NCBI GenBank assembly: GCA_947630005.1
Contig: CANRGB010000004.1
Coordinates: 1 to 54,683 of the forward strand
Direction: 5' to 3'
From: an uncultured Lachnospiraceae bacterium
GTDB taxonomy: Bacteria > Bacillota > Clostridia > Lachnospirales > Lachnospiraceae
DNA: 54,683 bases
Shown one piece after another: positions 8,997 through 17,235 of the stretch (the stretch's first letter is position 1; each line of letters begins with the position of its first letter). A model generated the notes under the pieces. The model saw nothing but the letters and a program-made list of their open reading frames with translations, was not told where the DNA came from and made no database searches. Position numbers and translations under genes: made by a program.

Positions 8997-11276
8997 ATGA
9001 GATACAGAGTGATAACCCTGGTACTTGGGCTCTCCCTGGCTGCCATATCTGTTTCGGGATGCAGCGGGAAACTGAATTCGGGAAGACCGGAAACAGAAGC
9101 GCGGGTACAGACAGAACCTCAGTCAATTGAAGTCCTCGATATGGAAGTGGTTTCGGAGACGGAGAAGACAGCGCAGGCTGCTTTGGCAAAAGACGGCTCA
9201 GCGCCCGCCGATGAGCAGGAAACGGCTCCGGATGAGACGGCGGCCCGGGAGCAGCCGGAGGAGAATCTGCCTGTAGGAAGAATCTGGCAGGGTATCACTG
9301 CTTTGCATGAGGAGAAAGAAAACGCGGGAGAACAGACGAACCCGCCTGAGACGGAAGAAAAAACGGCGATTCCCGGATCGGATGAGGAAGAAGTGCTTAT
9401 CCTTGAGGAAGATATAACAGGCCAGGCGGAAGAGCCGGCGGAGGCAGGATCCGAAACGGCGGAGGAACCCGGCAGCGGAATTTCAGAGTCTGCAGGCGAA
9501 ATAAAAACAGCGGAGGCACAGAACGGATTTTCAGAAAATCCGGATGAACCGGAGACCGCGGAGGATGCCATCATCGAAGTTATAAATGAAGACGGCACGG
9601 TGACAGGATTTGAGGAGGAGTCTGAGAGCGAACCGGAATTCGAAAGCAAATCGGAATCTGGAACCATGGAGGAATCCGGGGAAGAACCTGAGTCCGAGGA
9701 TGAATCAGAGTCTGAGAGTGAATCAGAAACCGAAATCATGGAGGAATCCGGGGAAGAACCAGGGTCCGAGGATGAATCAGAGTCTGAGAGTGAATCAGAA
9801 ACCGAAATCATGGAAGAATTCGGGGAAGAACCGGAATCCGAGGATGAATCAGAGTCTGAGAGTGAATCAGAAACCGAAATCATGGAAGAATCCGGGGAAG
9901 AACCGGAATCCGAGAATGAATCAGAGTCTGAGAGTGAATCAGAAACCGAGACGATGGAAGAGTCCGGGGAAGAACCGGAGTCCGGGAGCGAATCAGAACC
10001 TGAAAGCGAAGAGAAATCTGAAGCTGTAGAGGAATCTGAGGAAGAACCGGAGTCCGAGGACGAATCAGAATCAGAAACCGAAACCATAGAGGGGTCCGGG
10101 GAAGAACCGGAATCTGGGGATGAATCAGACGAAGAAGAACCGGAATCCGGGAACGAATCGGAATCTGAAAGCGAACCAGAATCTGAGGATGAATCAGAAT
10201 CTGAAGAAGAATCAGAGTCTGAGAGTGAATCAGAATCCGAAGAAGAGCCGGAATCCGAAAGCGAATCGCAGGAGCCGGGTTTTCAGCTTGGGACGTCCAT
10301 CGACCGCGTGAATGTGCGGTCGGATGCTTCGACGGAATCGGAGTCAAAAGCGCTGCTTCGGCCCGGCAGCAAGATTATTATCCTTGAAAACAGAGAGGAC
10401 GGCTGGTCCATGGTCAAGTATGAGTCGGATCAGGGAATTGACGCGGGATATGTCAAGACGGAATATCTGCTTTCGGCGGATCATCTCCGGATCGCAGCCG
10501 CGAATGTCAACGTCCGCAGCGGACCGGACAGCGATTCAGAAGATAATAAGATCGGGAAATTCGAGGGCGGAGAGGAAATTCCGGTGCTTGACGAGGAAAA
10601 CGGATGGTCCCAGATCGCTTTTGAAAGAGACGGGGCCGTGGAAACCGCTTATGTGAAGTCGGAATTTCTCGCCGAATATAACTATCTGGATTCGGACAGC
10701 GCGATCATCTCGGAATATAAGAACATGCTGGAAGGGGAAGGCCTGGATGCGGAGGAACTGATAAAGGAATCCGTCGGAGAAACAGAGGCGCATCAGGAAA
10801 CGGAAGCTTCCGTGACGGACAACGGACTTCCCGCCTGGCCCAAAGACCCGGTCGCGGCGCAGTTTGCGCTTGCGCGGTGGCTGGTTCCGGATCTTAGGAC
10901 CGTCGGGGTCATCTACACGAGAGGAAACCAGGAGACGAGGGATCTGGTCAAGGTTTATAAGGATACGGCTCAGGACTATGATATGGAGCTTGTGGAAGCG
11001 GCGGTTACGGAACTGGAGGACATTGATTTTGCCGCGGCTGAGCTGGTCGGAAACGTATACGGAATTCTGCTCATCGATGATGAAACGGTCAACTCCGCGG
11101 TGAATGTCGTCACGGCGTACGCGGATGAAGTGGGGATCCCGGTGATCGGATTCAACGAAGAGCAGGTCAAAAACGGATGCGCGGCGGCTGTTGACAACGG
11201 AACGGTTTATTTCAGCCGCGGGGAGCTTGACAAGCTCGGGATTTCTCTGGATGTCGAACCAAGCGCTGTTGAGTAG
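8997..11276 (+). CDS. Lipoprotein with acidic Ser/Glu repeat, two SH3b domains and a TrpX-like binding lobe
   Basis: I do not recognise this as a named protein. The start is ATG 8997 (AAAGGTGG 5 bases upstream), not the ORF-track start. Residues 1-22 form a lipoprotein signal ending VSGC, so lipidation at Cys22 is likely. Residues about 23-220 are acidic and probably disordered; about 220-425 are Ser/Glu repeats encoded by 72-bp units. Two bacterial SH3 domains follow (about 430-490, NVRSDAS; about 497-558, [10 protein letters not shown]), likely contacting peptidoglycan. The C-terminal ~125 residues ([44 protein letters not shown]) resemble one part of ABC_sub_bind/TrpX-type solute-binding proteins. 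The full two-lobe receptor is not present, and no permease or ATPase gene is adjacent. A surface-exposed wall-spanning sensor or adhesin-like protein is one possibility. Confidence 0.8.
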   Translation: MRYRVITLVLGLSLAAISVSGCSGKLNSGRPETEARVQTEPQSIEVLDMEVVSETEKTAQAALAKDGSAPADEQETAPDETAAREQPEENLPVGRIWQGITALHEEKENAGEQTNPPETEEKTAIPGSDEEEVLILEEDITGQAEEPAEAGSETAEEPGSGISESAGEIKTAEAQNGFSENPDEPETAEDAIIEVINEDGTVTGFEEESESEPEFESKSESGTMEESGEEPESEDESESESESETEIMEESGEEPGSEDESESESESETEIMEEFGEEPESEDESESESESETEIMEESGEEPESENESESESESETETMEESGEEPESGSESEPESEEKSEAVEESEEEPESEDESESETETIEGSGEEPESGDESDEEEPESGNESESESEPESEDESESEEESESESESESEEEPESESESQEPGFQLGTSIDRVNVRSDASTESESKALLRPGSKIIILENREDGWSMVKYESDQGIDAGYVKTEYLLSADHLRIAAANVNVRSGPDSDSEDNKIGKFEGGEEIPVLDEENGWSQIAFERDGAVETAYVKSEFLAEYNYLDSDSAIISEYKNMLEGEGLDAEELIKESVGETEAHQETEASVTDNGLPAWPKDPVAAQFALARWLVPDLRTVGVIYTRGNQETRDLVKVYKDTAQDYDMELVEAAVTELEDIDFAAAELVGNVYGILLIDDETVNSAVNVVTAYADEVGIPVIGFNEEQVKNGCAAAVDNGTVYFSRGELDKLGISLDVEPSAVE
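9666..9953 (+). repeat. 72-bp tandem repeat (four units, then degenerate copies)
   Basis: Units start at the ATG codons at 9666, 9738, 9810 and 9882, exactly 72 bases apart, and a fifth diverged unit starts at 9954. Each encodes a 24-residue block of the form [20 protein letters not shown] plus ETEI. Degenerate SE/EE runs continue to about 10270. The unit length is a multiple of three, so copy-number change keeps the frame. Confidence 0.92.
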
Positions 11277-11301
11277 CGCATGCGTCCGCCAAAGATTTCC
11301 G

Positions 11302-11327
11302 TCTCATAAGGATCCGTTTTTATGAGA
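11302..11327 (+). repeat. Inverted repeat before the M18 aminopeptidase gene
   Basis: TCTCATAA (11302-11309) and TTATGAGA (11320-11327) are perfect 8-bp arms around a 10-base loop ending in TTTT. It lies 34 bases before the ATG. It is AU-rich with no downstream U-tract, so an operator or mRNA structure is as likely as a terminator. Confidence 0.45.
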
Positions 11328-11361
11328 TAAAAATGATAACAGAATAAGGAGTGGAGAATAC

Positions 11362-12693
11362 ATGCCGGAAAAAGAGAATACAGGCAGGGAAAGCGCGCGG
11401 AAGCTTCTGGATTTTATACAGAAAAGCCCGGACAGTTTTCATGCCGCGGAAAACGCCGCGGAGATGCTGAGGAAACACGGGTTTGCGCGCCTGCGGGAAG
11501 ACAGACCGTGGGAGATTTCGCCGGGCGGCGATTACTATGTCATGCGCAACGGTTCTTCTCTGATCGCTTTCTCGATACCGGAACAGTCTTTTTCAGGTTT
11601 TCAGATTATCTGCAGTCATACGGATTCGCCGTCTTTTAAGATCAAGGCGGTCCCGGAGCTGCAGGGGAACGGGTACATCCGGCTCAATGTGGAAAAATAC
11701 GGCGGGGCGATCCTGGCTCCCTGGTTCGACCGTCCTCTTTCGGCGGCGGGCAGGCTGCTTGTGCGGACGCCGAACGGAGTAAATTCCGTGCTCGTAAATA
11801 TCGACCGGGATCTGCTGATCATCCCCAGTCTCGCGATTCATCTGAACCGGGAGGCGAACGACGGCTATAAGTACCGTATACAGAAGGATCTCTGTCCGCT
11901 TTACGCGGAGGCCGCGCAGGGGCGTACGTTTCTTTCGCTGGCCGCCGGGGAGGCCGGCGTCAGGGAGGAGGATCTGCTGGGAGCCGACCTCTGTCTTTAC
12001 AACCGGCAGAAGGGAACTTTTCTGGGAGCAGAAGGGGAATTTATCGCAAGTCCGAGGCTGGATGATCTTCAGTGTCTTTTCTCGTCGCTTCAGGGCTTTC
12101 TGCGCGCTGAAAATTCCAGAAGCATCAGGATGTTCTGCGCGTTTGACAACGAGGAAGTCGGAAGCAGGAGCCGCCAGGGGGCTGCCTCGACGTTTCTTCC
12201 CTATACGCTTGAGAGGATTGTCCGCGGGATAGGCGGCGGAAGAGAAAAGCTGATGACCGCCCTTGCCTCCAGTTTTATAATATCTGCGGACAACGCGCAC
12301 GCGGTCCATCCCGCCTACCCGGAAAAGTCGGATGCGGAAAACAGGCCGCGCATGAACGGAGGGATCGTCATCAAATATAACGCGGGGCAGAAGTATACGA
12401 CGGACGCGAGAAGCGCCGCTGTGGTCAAGCTGCTCTGCGAGCGGGCAGAGGTGCCGTGGCAGACCTATGTCAATCATTCGGATGTCGCGGGAGGCTCAAC
12501 GCTTGGAAACATACTGAACGCGCAGGTATCCCCGTACACGGTGGATATCGGCCTGGCACAGCTCGCGATGCATTCGCCGTGCGAAACCGCGGGGGCAAGG
12601 GACGGCCGGTATCTGGAGCTGATGGCGGAAGAATTTTACAGCTCGTACCTTCTGGCGGATGAGAATGAAAATCTGACGCTTGTCAGGGCGTGA
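11362..12693 (+). CDS. M18 family aminopeptidase
   Basis: Cytosolic dinuclear-metal aminopeptidase of the aspartyl aminopeptidase family, acting on N-terminal acidic or other residues of peptides. Metal and catalytic motifs are visible: SHTDSPSFK (His near 86), PWFDRPLSAAGR, FDNEEVGSRSRQGA (about 262, catalytic and metal Glu) and SADNAHAVHPAYPEK (about 312). It ends with the conserved HSDVAGGSTLGNI and IGLAQLAMHSPCE segments. The 443-residue length is normal and AAGGAGTGGAG precedes the ATG. It follows the lipoprotein gene by 85 bases and precedes the methionine transporter, which has its own promoter. Confidence 0.92.
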   Translation: MPEKENTGRESARKLLDFIQKSPDSFHAAENAAEMLRKHGFARLREDRPWEISPGGDYYVMRNGSSLIAFSIPEQSFSGFQIICSHTDSPSFKIKAVPELQGNGYIRLNVEKYGGAILAPWFDRPLSAAGRLLVRTPNGVNSVLVNIDRDLLIIPSLAIHLNREANDGYKYRIQKDLCPLYAEAAQGRTFLSLAAGEAGVREEDLLGADLCLYNRQKGTFLGAEGEFIASPRLDDLQCLFSSLQGFLRAENSRSIRMFCAFDNEEVGSRSRQGAASTFLPYTLERIVRGIGGGREKLMTALASSFIISADNAHAVHPAYPEKSDAENRPRMNGGIVIKYNAGQKYTTDARSAAVVKLLCERAEVPWQTYVNHSDVAGGSTLGNILNAQVSPYTVDIGLAQLAMHSPCETAGARDGRYLELMAEEFYSSYLLADENENLTLVRA

Positions 12694-12712
12694 AAATGAA
12701 CCATAAAAAATA

Positions 12713-12741
12713 TTGACAGGATTTTTGCGCGGTGCTATAAT
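12713..12741 (+). promoter_or_regulatory. Consensus sigma-A promoter of metQNI
   Basis: TTGACA (12713-12718), 17-base spacer, TATAAT (12736-12741), with an extended -10 TG at 12733-12734. This matches consensus in both hexamers, which implies strong intrinsic activity that needs a repressor to control it. The predicted start is near 12748, inside the dyad described next. Confidence 0.92.
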
Positions 12742-12742
12742 G

Positions 12743-12771
12743 CCTATAATTTTGATAGGATATCAGAATTA
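12743..12771 (+). promoter_or_regulatory. Candidate operator overlapping the metQNI start site
   Basis: Two overlapping dyads lie just after the -10. One is CCTAT (12743-12747) with ATAGG (12755-12759). The other runs 12747-12771, centred on GGA at 12758-12760, with TGATA/TATCA inner arms and TAATT/AATTA outer arms, broken by one T/G mismatch. The leader is only about 75 bases and has no S-box-like structure, so DNA-level repression is more likely than a SAM riboswitch. The CCTAT...ATAGG form is reminiscent of Rrf2/CymR-type sites; this is inference. Confidence 0.55.
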
Positions 12772-12823
12772 AGAAACAGATGAGAAACAGACTTGGAACA
12801 GATGAGAAGAGGAGGAACGATCA

Positions 12824-13702
12824 ATGAAAAAGTTTTTTGTTTCATTTCTGACATTGTCACTTGCGGCCCTGACGGCCGCGGCCCCTCTGGCGGTCAGCGC
12901 CGATGAGGATAAGGTGATCACAGTTGCAGCATCCCCGACGCCGCACGCGGAAATTCTGGAGCAGGCAAAACCGCTGCTTGCGGAGCAGGGATGGGATCTT
13001 GAGGTTACGGAGTTCGAGGACTATGTCCAGCCGAACCTTGTCGTGGAGAGCGGCGATTTCGACGCGAATTATTTCCAGCACATTCCGTATCTTGAGGATT
13101 TCAACGCGAATAACGGCACGCATCTTGTAAACGCGGGCGGTATCCACTATGAGCCGTTCGGCATTTATCCGGGTACGAAGGCTTCCCTTGACGAACTGGA
13201 AAAAGGAGACGTCATCGCGGTGCCGAACGATACGACGAACGAGGCGAGAGCGCTTTTGCTGCTTGAGGCGAACGGCATCATCACTCTGAAGGAGGATGCG
13301 GGCCTTGCGGCTACGGTCCAGGATATCGAGGAGAATCCGCAGGAGATTGAGATCCAGGAGCTTGAGGCAGCGCAGGTATCCCGCGTGAAAGATGAGGTCG
13401 CCTTTGTCGTCCTGAACGGAAATTATGCGCTGGAGGCAGGCTTCTCTGTGGCCAATGATTCGATCGCGTATGAATCGTCTGATTCCGAGGCCGCCAGAAC
13501 GTATGTGAACGTGATTGCGGTGAAAGAGGGAAATGAGAACAGCGAGAAGATCCAGGCTCTGATCCAGGTTCTGACCTCTGATGAGATCAGATCCTACATC
13601 GAGGAAACCTATGACGGCGCCGTGATTCCTTTTGAGGAATCCGAAGACGCGGCCGAAGCCCCGGCGGAAACCGAAGCAGGGACCGAGGCGGAGACGGAAT
13701 AA
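12824..13702 (+). CDS. metQ: Methionine ABC transporter substrate-binding protein (MetQ/NlpA family)
   Basis: Extracytoplasmic receptor for methionine uptake. The 292-residue product shows the family start of the mature domain (ITVAASPTPHAEILEQAKPLL), the FEDYVQPNLVVESGDFDANYFQHIPYLEDFN motif and NDTTNEARALLLLE. GAAGAGGAGG precedes the ATG. The signal peptide (MKKFFVSFLTLSLAALTAAA...) ends AVSA and has no lipobox cysteine, which is unusual because Gram-positive MetQ is normally lipidated. The C-terminus carries an extra Ala/Glu/Thr tail (EAPAETEAGTEAETE). Gene order is metQ-metN-metI, with the receptor first. Confidence 0.94.
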   Translation: MKKFFVSFLTLSLAALTAAAPLAVSADEDKVITVAASPTPHAEILEQAKPLLAEQGWDLEVTEFEDYVQPNLVVESGDFDANYFQHIPYLEDFNANNGTHLVNAGGIHYEPFGIYPGTKASLDELEKGDVIAVPNDTTNEARALLLLEANGIITLKEDAGLAATVQDIEENPQEIEIQELEAAQVSRVKDEVAFVVLNGNYALEAGFSVANDSIAYESSDSEAARTYVNVIAVKEGNENSEKIQALIQVLTSDEIRSYIEETYDGAVIPFEESEDAAEAPAETEAGTEAETE

Positions 13703-13764
13703 GCCGTCCACAGCCCGCCGGGATATCAGGTATCAAGATACGCAGCGATTATAGATTGTCGGAG

Positions 13765-13797
13765 ACAGCCGCCGGTATGACGCATATCGGCGGCTGT
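13765..13797 (+). promoter_or_regulatory. 14-bp intercistronic hairpin between metQ and metN
   Basis: ACAGCCGCCGGTAT (13765-13778) pairs along its whole length (one G-U) with ATATCGGCGGCTGT (13784-13797), leaving a 5-base loop GACGC. The metN Shine-Dalgarno AGGAGGGGG follows, and there is no U-tract. Such stems after a binding-protein gene often stabilise the upstream mRNA segment so that the receptor outnumbers the permease; that role is inferred here. Confidence 0.7.
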
Positions 13798-13814
13798 AAT
13801 AACAGGAGGGGGAC

Positions 13815-14822
13815 ATGGATCCGATCATTCAGGTTGAACATGTAAGTAAGATTTTCGGAGAGAAGGACCGCAGGGTGGACGCGGTCAGCGACGTCAGCTT
13901 TGAGGTAGAGAGAGGAGATATTTTCGGGATCATCGGTCTGTCGGGAGCAGGGAAGAGCACGCTGGTGCGCTGCCTGAATCTGCTTGAAAAGCCGACCTCG
14001 GGGCGGGTGCTGATCAACGGCACGGATCTGGCCGGGTTAAAGCCAAAGGATCTGCGGAAAGAGAGACAGAATATCGGCATGATCTTTCAGCATTTTAATC
14101 TGCTGATGCAGAGAAACGTGACGGATAACATCTGTTTCCCGATGGAGATCGCGGGGGTGAAAAAGCAGGAGGCGAAAAAACGCGCGGCCGAGCTTCTGAA
14201 GATCGTCGGCCTTGAGGAAAAAGCGAAGGCTTATCCCGCGCAGCTCTCAGGAGGACAGAAACAGCGCGTTGCGATCGCGCGGGTTCTTGCGAATAATCCC
14301 GCGATCCTTCTGTGCGACGAGGCGACGAGCGCGCTGGATCCGCAGACAACGAAATCGATCCTCGCGCTTCTGAAACAGATCAATGAGGAGTACGGGATCA
14401 CGATCGTGGTGATCACGCATGAGATGAGCGTCGTGCAGCAGATCTGCCGTCATGTGGCCGTCCTTGATCACGGGAAACTTGAAGAATCCGGTACGGTGGA
14501 GGAGCTGTTCCGCCGTCCGAAGACAGAGGCGGCGCGCCGTCTGATCATCAGCGGCACCGAGCAGATCAGCCGGATGCGCGGAAAGCGGACGATCCGGGTG
14601 ACTTTTTCGAATCACACCGCGTTCGAGCCGATCATCGGCAATATCACGCTGGAGTTCAGGACTCCGGTAAACATTCTGTATGCCGACACCAAGACAATCA
14701 ACGGAAACGCCGAGGGGGAGATGATCCTGCAGCTTCCCGAATCACAGGAGATCGCGGATAAGATGATCCGGTACATACAGGAAAAAAATCTTGGAGTGGA
14801 GGAGTTGAAGAATTATGTTTGA
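13815..14822 (+). CDS. metN: Methionine ABC transporter ATP-binding protein
   Basis: ATPase subunit of the methionine importer. Walker A GLSGAGKST (residues 41-49), Q-loop FQHFNLL, signature LSGGQKQR, Walker B ILLCDEATSALD and the H-loop (VITHEM) are all present. The C-terminal ~80 residues (TIRVTFSNHTAFEPIIGNI ...) form a NIL/ACT-like domain that in MetN binds methionine and inhibits transport. Length is 335 aa. AGGAGGGGG lies upstream. Its stop overlaps the metI start in ATGTTTGA. Confidence 0.96.
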   Translation: MDPIIQVEHVSKIFGEKDRRVDAVSDVSFEVERGDIFGIIGLSGAGKSTLVRCLNLLEKPTSGRVLINGTDLAGLKPKDLRKERQNIGMIFQHFNLLMQRNVTDNICFPMEIAGVKKQEAKKRAAELLKIVGLEEKAKAYPAQLSGGQKQRVAIARVLANNPAILLCDEATSALDPQTTKSILALLKQINEEYGITIVVITHEMSVVQQICRHVAVLDHGKLEESGTVEELFRRPKTEAARRLIISGTEQISRMRGKRTIRVTFSNHTAFEPIIGNITLEFRTPVNILYADTKTINGNAEGEMILQLPESQEIADKMIRYIQEKNLGVEELKNYV

Positions 14823-15477
14823 CAGAGAACTGATGCTCATGCTTCTGGAAGGAACAGGAGATACAATATATATGACGCTGCTGTCGACACTGTTCGGCTA
14901 CATACTGGGACTTCCGCTCGGGATCATCCTGACAGTGACGGACCGGGAGGGGATCCGGCCGAACGCCGTCGTTTACAAGGTGCTGGACTTTCTTGTCAAT
15001 CTGGCAAGAAGCATTCCGTTTCTGATCCTGCTGATCCTTGTTATTCCGATTACCCGCTTTATTGTCGGGAAAACTTACGGTTCAAGCGCGACCGTCGTTC
15101 CGCTTGTCATCGCGGCGGCTCCTTTTATCGCCCGTATGGTTGAGTCCTCCTTAAAGGAAGTGGATCACGGGGTCGTGGAAGCGGCCGTCAGCATGGGAGC
15201 GGGCACAATGACGATCATCTGGAAGGTGCTGCTCGCCGAGGCGAGAACCTCCCTTCTGGTCGGGGTGACGATCGCCCTTGGCACGATTCTCGGCTATTCC
15301 GCGATGGCAGGCGTCGTCGGAGGCGGAGGACTTGGAGACATTGCCATCCGCTACGGCTATTACCGGTATCAGACGGATATCATGCTGCTGACGCTCGTGG
15401 TGCTGGTGGCCCTGGTGCAGATTATGCAGGGGATCGGCACGATGCTCTCAAAGAAGCTGGACCGCAGACGGGCGTAA
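14815..15477 (+). CDS. metI: Methionine ABC transporter permease
   Basis: Membrane subunit of MetNIQ, 220 residues with about five transmembrane helices. The EAA-type coupling loop (VEAAVSMGAGTMTIIWKVLLAEA) that contacts MetN is present, followed by the conserved GYSAMAGVVGGGGLGDIAIRYGYYRY segment. It starts 8 bases inside metN with GGAGTGGAGGAG upstream, indicating coupled translation. It is the last gene of the operon and is followed by an intrinsic terminator. Confidence 0.96.
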   Translation: MFDRELMLMLLEGTGDTIYMTLLSTLFGYILGLPLGIILTVTDREGIRPNAVVYKVLDFLVNLARSIPFLILLILVIPITRFIVGKTYGSSATVVPLVIAAAPFIARMVESSLKEVDHGVVEAAVSMGAGTMTIIWKVLLAEARTSLLVGVTIALGTILGYSAMAGVVGGGGLGDIAIRYGYYRYQTDIMLLTLVVLVALVQIMQGIGTMLSKKLDRRRA

Positions 15478-15515
15478 GGGCGCCGCTGTCCGTCTGGACC
15501 GCAAACGGGAGCAAG

Positions 15516-15547
15516 GGCAGGTTTTAGCCGGGAAACCCTGTCTTTTT
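15516..15547 (+). terminator. Intrinsic terminator of metQNI
   Basis: GGCAGGTTT (15516-15524) pairs with AAACCCTGTC (15533-15542) with one bulged C, and TTTTT follows at 15543-15547. It lies 39 bases after the metI stop and separates the transporter from the sporulation genes. Confidence 0.75.
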
Positions 15548-15592
15548 CGGCTTTCGGCCGGCCGCGGGAAAGGTCTAATGCCGGAGGTTTCC

Positions 15593-15600
15593 TCATATAC
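15593..15600 (+). promoter_or_regulatory. Sigma-E-like -10 element before yqfC
   Basis: CATATACT resembles the sigma-E -10 consensus CATACAnT and is embedded in CCTCATATACT, almost the same as CCTCATATATT before spoIVA. The -35 region (around GTCTAAT, 15573-15579) is only a partial match. The distance from this element to the ATG (34 bases) matches the 35 bases seen at spoIVA. Known yqfC and yqfD homologues are sporulation genes. Confidence 0.55.
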
Positions 15601-15626
15601 TGGATAATAAACCGATTGAGGCGTTT

Positions 15627-15902
15627 ATGAGAGAGAAGTATGCTCTGCTGGCAGGCGGTCTGACAAAAGCGCTTCAACTTCCCGACGATTTTTCCAGAGA
15701 AAGCGTCATGATCTCCATGCATGGCCAGGAACATGTCTGGATTGAGAATTTCAAGGGGATCTCCTCCTATACGGAGGAGGAGATCCGGCTTGTGACAAAA
15801 AGAAGAAGCGTCTGCATTTCCGGCAGACGCCTGAAGATCGTATCCTACGCGAAGGATGAGATCGAAATCACAGGCTGTATCCAGAAACTGGAATATCAAT
15901 AA
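15627..15902 (+). CDS. yqfC: Sporulation protein YqfC
   Basis: Small conserved protein of endospore formers, expressed in the mother cell in B. subtilis. The 91-residue product shows the family pattern: an N-terminal ALQLPDDFSRESVMISMHG segment, the IENFKGISSYTEEEIRLVTKRRSVCISGRRLKI core and the ITGCIQKLEY end. I chose ATG 15627 because the putative sigma-E transcript starts near 15607 and TGAGG lies just upstream. The frame is open further upstream but without a convincing start. It precedes yqfD, the conserved pair. Confidence 0.88.
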   Translation: MREKYALLAGGLTKALQLPDDFSRESVMISMHGQEHVWIENFKGISSYTEEEIRLVTKRRSVCISGRRLKIVSYAKDEIEITGCIQKLEYQ

Positions 15903-15930
15903 AGATCGGCGGAGGCAGGATGGGGGATAC

Positions 15931-17235
15931 ATGGAACGGAAACTGCTGAGATTTTTGCGGGGTTACGTCCGGATTCGGATCACGGGAAATTCCTATGACC
16001 GTTTTCTGAATCTCTGTGCCTTTCACGGAATCGTATTGTGGGATCTCTGCCCGGCAGGGGAATCCTACGAAGTCAGTCTGTCCAGGGAAGATTTCAGAAA
16101 GCTCCGGGCGATCACGAGAAAGAGCCATGTCAGAATCCGGATCACCAGGCGGTATGGTCTTCCTTTTTTTGTACACAGAAACAGAAAAAGGAAAGTTTAT
16201 CTGGCGGGAATCGCGGCCGCGGCCCTGTTTATGTTCTGGCTTTCCTCGCATATCTGGCTGATCACGATCGACGGAAACGTGTCGCAGACCGACGATGTGC
16301 TGTTTGAATATCTGAGCGGAATCGGGATTACGCATGGGATGCTGAAGAAAAATGTGGACTGCCGGGCGCTGGCAGCCGATATCCGGAATTATTTTACTGA
16401 TTTTACCTGGGCGGCCGCCCGCCTGGAAGGCACCAGGCTGGTTATTTCCGTAAAAGAAGGAATTTTAAGGGACGGGGCGGAGAGCAGAACAGGCATGGCA
16501 AAAGAGGAAGAAGATCAGAAGGAGCCGGGAAAAACGCCGGAAGATCCGGCGGGGGAGGAAAAGGACGGACCTGCCGATCTGGCGGCCTCGGAAGACGGGA
16601 TTGTCGAATCAATTTATGTGCGGCAGGGACTGCCGCGGGTGGAAGCCGGAGCGCAGGTAAAATCCGGCGATATCCTGGTAAGCGGCGCGCTGCCGGTCTA
16701 TGACGATTCGGGTTCCGTAAGGACTTATCAGTATGTCTCGCCTGACGCGGATATTGTGATCCGCAGCGCGATGGAATACCGCGACAGGATACCGCTGCGC
16801 GTGCGCCGGAAAGAATACACCGGGGAAACGAAGAAAAGCATTCTTCTGCGCATCGGAGACGTTCCGTTTGGCATAGGAAGCGCCGGCGGCACTTTTGAAA
16901 AATTTGACGTCGAAAGAGAGATCCGGCAGGCAAAATTATTTGAAAATTTTTACCTTCCGCTGTATGCGGAGCTTTTGACCGTGAAAGAATACCAGTATAA
17001 GGATGAAATCCTGACAAAAGAACAGGCCCGAAGCCGGGCCAATGAAAATTTTCGACAATTCTTAATAAATTTACGGCAAAAAGGGGTTCAATTATTTGAA
17101 AATGATGTTAAAATAGAATGGCATGAGAATTTCTGTCTGGTATCCGGCACGCTTGCAGTCGGAAAAGAAGCAGTCAGAAGAGTTACTATACGCAGGGAAC
17201 CACAGGAGGAATTACACACGGATGAATATGGTTGA
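15931..17235 (+). CDS. yqfD: Sporulation protein YqfD
   Basis: Membrane-associated sporulation protein of the mother cell. The ORF track begins at 15856; ATG 15931 after GGAGGCAGG and GGGGGA gives MERKLLRFLRGYVRIRITG, the standard start. One transmembrane helix lies at about 88-109 (VYLAGIAAAALFMFWLSSHIWL). The domain after it carries DGNVSQTDDVLFEYLSGIGITHGM. A Glu/Pro/Gly-rich insertion (about 190-220) is probably disordered. The remainder includes ASEDGIVESIYVRQGLPRVEAG, a barrel-sandwich-like stretch. Length is 434 aa, slightly over the B. subtilis protein. It overlaps phoH by 14 bases. Confidence 0.9.
   Translation: MERKLLRFLRGYVRIRITGNSYDRFLNLCAFHGIVLWDLCPAGESYEVSLSREDFRKLRAITRKSHVRIRITRRYGLPFFVHRNRKRKVYLAGIAAAALFMFWLSSHIWLITIDGNVSQTDDVLFEYLSGIGITHGMLKKNVDCRALAADIRNYFTDFTWAAARLEGTRLVISVKEGILRDGAESRTGMAKEEEDQKEPGKTPEDPAGEEKDGPADLAASEDGIVESIYVRQGLPRVEAGAQVKSGDILVSGALPVYDDSGSVRTYQYVSPDADIVIRSAMEYRDRIPLRVRRKEYTGETKKSILLRIGDVPFGIGSAGGTFEKFDVEREIRQAKLFENFYLPLYAELLTVKEYQYKDEILTKEQARSRANENFRQFLINLRQKGVQLFENDVKIEWHENFCLVSGTLAVGKEAVRRVTIRREPQEELHTDEYG

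Noticed and set aside
9610-10029. Asn/Arg/Lys-rich + strand ORF of 139 aa
   Set aside because: Frame-shifted reading of the same 72-bp repeat.
9119-10087. 322-aa Ser-rich ORF on the minus strand
   Set aside because: It is the mirror of the Ser/Glu repeat of the lipoprotein gene, with no ribosome site or domain.
9666-10270. Recent horizontal transfer of the lipoprotein gene
   Set aside because: Only the repeat is compositionally odd; flanking codon use looks like the neighbours, and there are no mobile-element ends.
12748-12823. SAM (S-box) riboswitch or T-box before metQ
   Set aside because: The leader is only about 75 bases, with no multi-stem core and no terminator.
15600-15626. CTG start for yqfC upstream of 15627
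   Set aside because: The predicted sigma-E transcript starts about 15607, after this codon; the ATG with TGAGG is better placed.
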